A DNA stretch of 39,689 nucleotides, taken from assembly GCF_001894865.1 (NCBI RefSeq), contig NZ_BCXA01000058.1, forward strand, positions 1 through 39,689. The letters run 5' to 3'. This stretch comes from Rhodococcus maanshanensis NBRC 100610. Lineage in GTDB: Bacteria > Actinomycetota > Actinomycetes > Mycobacteriales > Mycobacteriaceae. Positions 34,692 to 39,689 of the stretch are shown piece after piece. Under the pieces are notes generated by a model that had not been told where the DNA came from, made no database searches, and worked only from the letters and a program-made list of their open reading frames with translations. Positions within the stretch are counted from its first letter, which is position 1. Each line of letters opens with the position of its first letter. Made by a program: the position numbers and the translations under genes.

Positions 34692-35173
34692 AGCTGCTCC
34701 AGGCGGGTCAGGATGCGCTCGAGTGCCCCGCGCCCGGGGCCGGGCCCCTCCGGATCACCCGTGCGCGCCCCCGCCGGGTCCACCCACCGCCACAGGTCGG
34801 CACCGAACATCGCGGCCCCTGCCGCCTCGATCTCGGCGGGGCCCCGGGGAGCGTGCGGTCCGCTCACGTGCACGAACTCGCGGGCGAGCAGCGGCCGCAG
34901 GTGCCGATCCCAGTCTGCGCACGAACCGTCCGCCCAGCTGACCAGCGTCTCCGTGCGAAGCCGCCAGCGCCGCAGCATCTCCTGCTGGGAGTTCGACGGC
35001 GCGACGACCTCGCCTGCCGCCGGTGCCACGTCGACGGCTCGGCGCATCGCGAAGATCACGACGGCGGCCGACGCTCCGATCGCGATCAGCGCGGCTGCGG
35101 GCGCGCCAGCCCGCAGCGCCATCGCCTCCAGCGCCGCGACGAAGAGGATCCCGATCACGGCGATGCGGCGCAT
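34688..35173 (-). CDS. Small membrane-anchored protein of the MoxR cluster
   Basis: 161 residues from ATG 35173, overlapping the upstream DUF4129 gene by 19 bases and moxR by four. Two hydrophobic segments at the N-terminus (IAVIGILFVAALEAMALRAG, AALIAIGASAAVVIFAM) precede a soluble part with EMLRRWRLRTETLVSWADGSCADWDRHLRPLLAREF. Proteins of this layout are common in actinobacterial MoxR/DUF58/DUF4129 loci. No function is known to me. Confidence 0.8.
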   Translation of the reverse strand: MRRIAVIGILFVAALEAMALRAGAPAAALIAIGASAAVVIFAMRRAVDVAPAAGEVVAPSNSQQEMLRRWRLRTETLVSWADGSCADWDRHLRPLLAREFVHVSGPHAPRGPAEIEAAGAAMFGADLWRWVDPAGARTGDPEGPGPGRGALERILTRLEQL

Positions 35174-36105
35174 CGCATCTCCTCCAACTCGGCCAGGACG
35201 GAGCGCAACAACTCCGCCGCCGTGCCCCGGTGTCGCTCGGTCATCTCGTGCCCGCTGAACCTGGCCTCCTCGAAGAGCCCCACCAGCGCCGTGGCGCTCT
35301 CCCTGTGCAGCGCGCCGTGGCGTACCGCACGCACCAGCACCTCGGATGGGGTGTCGGATGCGAGTGGCGCGGCGTCGGGCGCCGCACCGAGAGCGCGTTC
35401 CATCGCCAGATAGCAGGCGATGATGGCCGCTCGGGGGTCCGCCCCGGTGTTCGCGACCTCGGCGAGGCCCAGTTCCGCTGCCCGCCTCAAGGATTCGGCG
35501 GCCGCTCGCCGGGCAGCGGGGACCGTGTCCTCCTCGCCGGAGTCGGCCGGCTCTGGCACCAGCAGCCGCGCGCGGGCGACGGCCCCGGCCAACAGCAGCG
35601 CGGTCAACAGCGGCAACACCAGCAGGATGTCCGGCCAGATCTCACTGCCGCGCGGAGCAGGGAGCTGTCCGACCGCGGGCAGGTTCGGATCGGTCGCGCC
35701 GCCATTCGGATCGGAGGGGGCCGCCCGGTCCCTGCTCGGCGCGAGGGCGAGCGCGGCGACCACGACCAGTCCCGCAAACCCGAACCACGCCACCCCCTGC
35801 CACCACCGGCCGGGCGACGCACGGTGGCCGATCCACGTCGGCGCCGGTCGCGCCGGCCTTCGCGACGGGCCCAGCACCAGCACCGCCACCAGCGCGATCG
35901 CGGCCACGAGGACCGAGAGGGCCGCGATGACGAGCATCGCGACCAGCGCGGCAGTTCCGTCGGTCCTCGGCGGCGCCGCGGGCGGCTCCTCGACCTCGGG
36001 CAGGTAGCCGCGGAGCGCAAGGACGCTCACCACGATCAACGCGATAACCGTGGCAGTGCGACCGACCGCCGTGCCCACCACTCCATCGTCGCACGGTGCC
36101 CGCAC
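35155..36105 (-). CDS. DUF4129-domain membrane protein
   Basis: 316 residues if GTG 36105 is used; GTG 36081 and 36078 are in-frame alternatives, and no convincing ribosome binding site decides. Four hydrophobic helices are seen (TVIALIVVSVLALRGYL, LVAMLVIAALSVLVAAIALVAVLVLG, WFGFAGLVVVAALALAP, ILLVLPLLTALLLAGAVARARLL). The C-terminal cytoplasmic DUF4129 domain is AAIIACYLAMERAL...DTPSEVLVRAVR...LFEEARFSGHEM. It is the first gene of the MoxR cluster; such domains often accompany transglutaminase or MoxR systems. Confidence 0.82.
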   Translation of the reverse strand: MRAPCDDGVVGTAVGRTATVIALIVVSVLALRGYLPEVEEPPAAPPRTDGTAALVAMLVIAALSVLVAAIALVAVLVLGPSRRPARPAPTWIGHRASPGRWWQGVAWFGFAGLVVVAALALAPSRDRAAPSDPNGGATDPNLPAVGQLPAPRGSEIWPDILLVLPLLTALLLAGAVARARLLVPEPADSGEEDTVPAARRAAAESLRRAAELGLAEVANTGADPRAAIIACYLAMERALGAAPDAAPLASDTPSEVLVRAVRHGALHRESATALVGLFEEARFSGHEMTERHRGTAAELLRSVLAELEEMRCAASP

Positions 36106-36125
36106 GAGATCGATGGGTTCGCAGG

Positions 36126-36138
36126 CGGGGCTGCCCCG
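36126..36138. terminator. Short GC hairpin after the SCO6745-like gene
   Basis: CGGGG (36126-36130), CTG, CCCCG (36134-36138). It is a weak candidate terminator in the 36-base gap before the MoxR cluster; the stem is short and no T run follows. Confidence 0.35.
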
Positions 36139-36141
36139 GGA

Positions 36142-36885
36142 TCAGCGAGGGGGGAAAACTGCCGCGTGGGCGTCCGCGAGCAGGGTGACGAGTTCCTTGC
36201 CCTCGGTCTCGTCGAGGACGTCGAATGCCTGGGAGGCGAGCTCGTCGGTGATCTCCTCGGCGCGCGCCCATCGGGCCCGGACATCCTCGCCTGGCGCCGT
36301 GTAGGGCGCGGGCCAGCCGTAGAGCGCGGCCTGGTCGGGCCCGCTGGCCAGCGGCGAGCCGGCGATCAGGACGGCGTCCCGCGGGCTGACACCCTGGCTC
36401 TTGACGGCGACGAGGTGGACCCCTCCACGCAGCTCCCGCAGGACGTGCGTGAGCTGGAGGACCCGGGCCCGCGGATCCGCGGGCATCGGCACGGCCCGCC
36501 AGCCGGCGAACAGCGGCACACCCGCAGGATCGGCGTTCGCCGCGACGGCCTCCATCAGTTCGGCGAGCCGCTCGGCCCCGTCGAACGAGGCGAGCTTGCG
36601 GACGCCGAACTGCTGCGCGGCGAGCGCGTAGCCACGGGCGGCCTCGGCGGCCGGCATCGCCACCGACTCCCAGGCGGCCCGGACGCTGTCGGCGGGGAAG
36701 AACCCGGCGGCGGCCGTCACGACGTCGGCGTCGACCTCGCCGAGGACGCCACAGCGGCCGCGCATGTACGGGCCGATGAAGCCGTCGACACCGGTGCTGC
36801 GGCCGAACTCCTTGGCCTCGCGGGAGAACATGAATCCCCCGCCGATCTGCTGGATCTGGTCCTTGACCTCGTGTGCGACCGTCAT
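36142..36885 (-). CDS. SCO6745-family protein
   Basis: 247 residues from ATG 36885 with GAGAGGTGGA upstream. The mainly alpha-helical sequence, beginning with a short segment and GGGFMFSREAKEFGRSTGVDGFIGPYMRGRCGVLGEVDADVVTAAAGFFPADSVRAAWE, is typical of the actinobacterial SCO6745 family. The ending GKELVTLLADAHAAVFPPR also fits. No enzyme activity is established for the family as far as I know. It is divergent from the SBF transporter across 216 bases. Confidence 0.72.
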   Translation of the reverse strand: MTVAHEVKDQIQQIGGGFMFSREAKEFGRSTGVDGFIGPYMRGRCGVLGEVDADVVTAAAGFFPADSVRAAWESVAMPAAEAARGYALAAQQFGVRKLASFDGAERLAELMEAVAANADPAGVPLFAGWRAVPMPADPRARVLQLTHVLRELRGGVHLVAVKSQGVSPRDAVLIAGSPLASGPDQAALYGWPAPYTAPGEDVRARWARAEEITDELASQAFDVLDETEGKELVTLLADAHAAVFPPR

Positions 36886-36998
36886 CGATTCCACCTCTCG
36901 CCGGGTATTCGTCCCAGCGAGGCTATGCCACCCGTCATAGTCAGCGATAGGTCGGTTCGGCGATGCGGCGACTACGGCGCCCTCCGGCACGACGAATA

Positions 36999-37013
36999 TG
37001 GGCGATATGCCCA
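36999..37013. promoter_or_regulatory. Short inverted repeat between the SCO6745-like gene and the SBF transporter
   Basis: TGGGC-GATAT-GCCCA is a perfect inverted repeat about 90 bases upstream of the transporter start. It may be an operator or a chance palindrome. The rest of the 36886-37101 gap shows no other clear signal. Confidence 0.35.
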
Positions 37014-37101
37014 ATTCCGGTGCGGACACCCGTATCTTTGCGCCGAGAATCTGTCGGCGACGCCTGCACGTCGCGAGCCTTCCAGGAAACGGGGATCTGC
37101 G

Positions 37102-38028
37102 ATGAATTCCGGGCTGTCCACGGTCGCGCTGCCGCTCGCGTTGGCGATCATCATGTTCGGCCTCGGCCTGTCCCTGACCGTCGGAGACTTCGCGCGGGTC
37201 GCCCGGCATCCCAAGGCCGTCGCGATCGCGTTGGTCTGCCAGTTGATCCTGCTGCCCGCGATCGCGTTCGGGCTGGTGCTGCTGTTCGACCTGCCGCCGC
37301 TCCTTGCAGTGGGCATGATGCTGCTGGCCGCCTCCCCTGGCGGGACAACGGCAAACCTGTTCAGCCATCTGTTCCGCGGCGATGTCGCACTGAATGTCAC
37401 ACTCACGGCTGTGAATTCGGTGATCGCTGTGGTGTCGCTGCCACTGATCACCAACTTCGCCCTCGGTCATTTCGCACCATCGGACGGAACCGGTTCGCTC
37501 GGCCTGCAGTTCGCCAAGGTGGTGCAGATCTTCGCGATCGTGCTGATCCCGGTCGCCATCGGCGTCTGGGTACGGCGGGCGTGGCCCGCCTTCGCGGACC
37601 GGATGGACCGTCCCGTTCGGATCGGCTCGGCCGTGGTCCTCGCGCTGGTCATCGTCGGCACGGTGATCGCCGAGCGGGAGAACGTCACCGGGTACCTGGC
37701 GGACGTCGGCCTGATCACGTTGATCTTCTGCATCCTGAGCCTGAGCATCGGCTACGTCCTACCGCGGAGGCTGGGCATCGCCAGCAGGCAGTCGATCGCC
37801 AGCTCGATGGAGATCGGCATCCACAACAGCACGCTCGCGATCACGATCGCGATCAGCTTGCTCAACAGCACCCGAATCGCGGTCCCCGCCGCGGTGTACG
37901 GCGTGATCATGTTCCCCGTCGCGACGGCCTTCGGCTGGCTGATCACCCGCGGCCGCGGGGACGAGCAGAGGCCCGCGGCGCCCTCGGGGTCGTCGACCGA
38001 TCGCGACCTCGACCCCGCCGCGGGCTAG
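37102..38028 (+). CDS. Bile acid:sodium symporter (SBF/BASS) family transporter
   Basis: 308 residues from ATG 37102. About nine to ten hydrophobic helices are seen. The two BASS unwound-helix motifs are present: LLAASPGGTTANLFSHLFRGDVALNVTLTAVNS corresponds to the SPGG...N region, and SSMEIGIHNSTLAITIA to the E-x-G-x-x-N region that binds sodium and substrate. Members carry bile acids, pantoate or other organic acids, so substrate is open; the steroid neighbourhood makes a steroid acid attractive. The last 30 residues are a charged cytoplasmic tail. It ends one base before the convergent zapE stop. Confidence 0.88.
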   Translation: MNSGLSTVALPLALAIIMFGLGLSLTVGDFARVARHPKAVAIALVCQLILLPAIAFGLVLLFDLPPLLAVGMMLLAASPGGTTANLFSHLFRGDVALNVTLTAVNSVIAVVSLPLITNFALGHFAPSDGTGSLGLQFAKVVQIFAIVLIPVAIGVWVRRAWPAFADRMDRPVRIGSAVVLALVIVGTVIAERENVTGYLADVGLITLIFCILSLSIGYVLPRRLGIASRQSIASSMEIGIHNSTLAITIAISLLNSTRIAVPAAVYGVIMFPVATAFGWLITRGRGDEQRPAAPSGSSTDRDLDPAAG

Positions 38029-38029
38029 C

Positions 38030-38986
38030 TCACCCCAGCAGCGCCAATCTGCTGCGGGTGCGTGCCAGGTCAAGCCCGCCTGCGACCGGCTCGGGTCCCG
38101 ATACCCGCCAATCCGCGCCGACCAGGGTCAGCTCCGAATCCTGGTCGTGGAGGATGTCGACGACATTGCAGAATCGCTGCACCCCATCGGGACTCGCGTC
38201 GGCCATCCGGGGCACGCCGCTCAGCACCCAGCGCGGGTAGGCGGACGCAAGGCTCAGGTAGTCCAGCGTCGAGGTCGGCCGCTCGCACAGGTCCGCGAAC
38301 TCGAACCAGACGAGATCGCCCGCCGCCGAAAGCGCCGTGATGGGCTGAGTGGTCGGGCGGAGCGTCACACGATCGGCTGCCGCGGGCCACTTCAGGCCGG
38401 CCGCGTCGGACAGGTACCGCCCCGCACCGAATCGCCTCCCAGCGGTCCCCGACTCCCGGTAGTCGACGGCGCCCGCCACCTCGATGATCTCCATCCGTTC
38501 CTTGAGCACCTCGATGGTCGGCACGAACGTCTCGTGGAACAGCGGGTTCGGCATCAACCCGTCCGGTGGATAGTTCGAGGTGACCACCAGCGTCACGCGG
38601 CGCTCGCGCAGCACTCCGAGCAGCCTCGTCAACAGCGCGCCGTCGCCGACGTCGTGTACGTGGAACTCGTCGAAGAACAGGATCTTGCAGCGTCCGAGCA
38701 GCAGGTCCATCGCGCGTTCGATCCCGTCGGTGTGCACGAGCTCGTGCAGCCGGCGGAAGAACTCGTGGAAGTGCACGCGCCGGGACGGGACGTCGCCGAG
38801 GCCCTCGCGGAACACGTCCATCAGCCAGGTCTTACCCCTGCCGACCGGGCCCCACAGGTAGATCCCGCGACCGGTCGCGGGGCCCATCGCGGCCAGGCGC
38901 TCGGCGGCCGCCCGCTGCGCGGGGTCGAGCACGAATCCGGCGCCCTGCGCGGCCCGGTCGAACACATCCACTCGGATAGGTTTCAT
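38030..38986 (-). CDS. zapE: ZapE/AFG1-family ATPase
   Basis: 318 residues from ATG 38986. Walker A GPVGRGKT is at 46-53, Walker B is KILFFDEFHVHDVGDG, and TLVVTSNYPPDGLMPNPLFHETFVPTIEVLKERMEII is the diagnostic AFG1/ZapE stretch. In E. coli ZapE interacts with FtsZ; in mitochondria AFG1 aids protein turnover. Its role in actinobacteria is not defined. No clear Shine-Dalgarno is seen; the start lies close to the palindrome shared with the divergent TetR gene. Confidence 0.92.
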   Translation of the reverse strand: MKPIRVDVFDRAAQGAGFVLDPAQRAAAERLAAMGPATGRGIYLWGPVGRGKTWLMDVFREGLGDVPSRRVHFHEFFRRLHELVHTDGIERAMDLLLGRCKILFFDEFHVHDVGDGALLTRLLGVLRERRVTLVVTSNYPPDGLMPNPLFHETFVPTIEVLKERMEIIEVAGAVDYRESGTAGRRFGAGRYLSDAAGLKWPAAADRVTLRPTTQPITALSAAGDLVWFEFADLCERPTSTLDYLSLASAYPRWVLSGVPRMADASPDGVQRFCNVVDILHDQDSELTLVGADWRVSGPEPVAGGLDLARTRSRLALLG

Positions 38987-38992
38987 AGCGCG

Positions 38993-39010
38993 ACTCTACA
39001 AATGTAGAGT
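38993..39010. promoter_or_regulatory. Perfect palindromic operator between zapE and the TetR gene
   Basis: ACTCTACA-AA-TGTAGAGT is an 18-base perfect inverted repeat. It lies 7 bases upstream of the zapE ATG and 31 bases upstream of the TetR ATG. Half-site and spacing fit a TetR-family dimer, probably the product of the adjacent gene. TACATT within it may be the zapE -10 element. Confidence 0.82.
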
Positions 39011-39041
39011 TTCATGGGTCAACGTGATCGGAGCGACATCA

Positions 39042-39659
39042 ATGACGGAAACGACAGACCGGCGCGCGCGCATCGCCGATGCCGCGCTGGACATCATCGC
39101 CACGGACGGCATCCGGGCACTCACCCATCGCGGCATCGACCGCCATCTGGGACTGCCCGCCGGATCGACGTCCTACTACTTCAGGACCAAACGCGAGCTG
39201 CTGGTCGCGACGGTCGGCCACCTCACCGACCGGTCGCGCCGCGCCTTCGCCGATTCCCAGCAGGAACCGCCGGCGCCGAACACGGGCGCAGGCATCGCCG
39301 AGATCGCCAACGGGATCGCCGCCTACGTCGACGGGCTGCTCTCCGAGCGCGCCCGCGACATCCGCGCGCGCTACGCACTCACACTGGAGATGGTGCACGA
39401 CAAGCAGATCCAGGCCGCGCTTGCCGCGAGCCTGTTCTCCGGTGAGCGTGCGGTCGAGCTCACCCGCACGCTCGGCACCGCCGACCCGGAGCGGGATGCG
39501 GCGGACCTGATCGCCCTCCTGGAGGGCCTGGTCTTCGACCGGACCATCGGTGCAAGGGCACTCGAGGGCCAGGAAACCGGCACGGCCGAGAGCATCGCCG
39601 CGCTCGCTGCGCCGATCGCAAAGGCGCTGACGCGCCCGTGCGCGGTTGACGAGTCCTAG
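39042..39659 (+). CDS. TetR-family transcriptional regulator
   Basis: 205 residues from ATG 39042 (GTG 39024 is an in-frame alternative adding six residues; GGAG sits eight bases before the ATG). The helix-turn-helix is ATDGIRALTHRGIDRHLGLPAGSTSYYFRTKRELLVAT near 20-57; the remainder is the helical ligand-binding domain. It probably binds the palindrome at 38993-39010 and controls itself and zapE. The last residues, TRPCAVDES, and the stop codon are encoded by the right terminal repeat, so the repeat fused in frame with the gene's end. Confidence 0.92.
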   Translation: MTETTDRRARIADAALDIIATDGIRALTHRGIDRHLGLPAGSTSYYFRTKRELLVATVGHLTDRSRRAFADSQQEPPAPNTGAGIAEIANGIAAYVDGLLSERARDIRARYALTLEMVHDKQIQAALAASLFSGERAVELTRTLGTADPERDAADLIALLEGLVFDRTIGARALEGQETGTAESIAALAAPIAKALTRPCAVDES

Positions 39660-39689
39660 CACTCGTGTCTGCGTTCAGGACATCGCGAA
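39631..39689 (-). repeat. Right terminal copy of the inverted repeat
   Basis: Reverse complement of this stretch equals 1-59 with three differences. The core is at 39633-39655. It encodes the last codons and stop of the TetR gene and a small hairpin (ACGAGT/ACTCGT). No transposase, integrase or telomere-like gene is nearby. Confidence 0.9.

Noticed and set aside
35023-38028. 1001-codon plus-strand frame ending in the SBF transporter
   Set aside because: Everything before 37102 is antisense to the MoxR cluster and the SCO6745-like gene, with Arg/Gly/Pro-rich shadow composition.

Overview
The window is GC-rich, densely packed DNA (gaps between genes are all under 300 bases) with many GTG starts and GTGA/ATGA stop-start overlaps. 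It reads as a mycolic-acid actinobacterium of the Mycobacteriales, most like Gordonia, Tsukamurella or Rhodococcus. Genus is an inference from gene content and style. I count 38 protein genes and see no RNA gene, transposase or CRISPR array.

The backbone is a compact aerobic steroid (cholesterol) degradation cluster, corresponding to parts of M. tuberculosis Rv3518c-Rv3570c. Positions 1206-8934 are the ring C/D module: ipdF and fadE30 on the minus strand, and fadD3, a crotonase, fadE31, fadE32 and fadE33 on the plus strand. A KstR2-type operator sits between the two arms. Positions 9050-12479 hold a dehydratase resembling the bile-acid 7-alpha-dehydratase BaiE, CYP142 for side-chain oxidation, and an SDR plus acetoacetate-decarboxylase-like pair behind a perfect KstR-type box. 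Positions 12512-17524 are an island of other functions: MFS exporter, MarR regulator, Tat-exported neutral ceramidase and an unknown exported protein.

Positions 17668-32000 hold the ring A/B module. It comprises hsaADCB (minus), kshA with a small Cys-rich partner (plus), hsaE-hsaG-hsaF behind a flavoprotein gene (minus), and kstD and hsd4B (plus), followed by a Tat-exported type II cholesterol oxidase. KstR-type boxes lie in both divergent promoter regions. Exported cholesterol oxidase can make cholestenone; CYP142 and Hsd4B act on the side chain; KstD and KshA open ring B; HsaA/HsaB, HsaC and HsaD hydroxylate, cleave and hydrolyse ring A; HsaE/F/G finish the small fragment. FadD3, FadE30-33 and IpdF degrade the remaining C/D rings. 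KstR, KstR2, KshB, IpdAB, EchA20, FadA6 and the Mce4 importer are not in the window.

Positions 32006-36105 are a MoxR/DUF58/DUF4129 cluster. It is followed by an SCO6745-like protein, a bile acid:sodium symporter (SBF) family transporter, a ZapE/AFG1 ATPase and a divergent TetR regulator with a perfect palindromic operator.

The first and last 59 bases of the window are inverted copies of one another (56/59 identical). Their 23-base core recurs as a large hairpin at 1146-1195. The repeat also supplies the C-terminal codons of the genes at both ends. Either the sequence was cut or assembled between dispersed repeats, or these are element ends; no transposase or replication gene supports the second reading.
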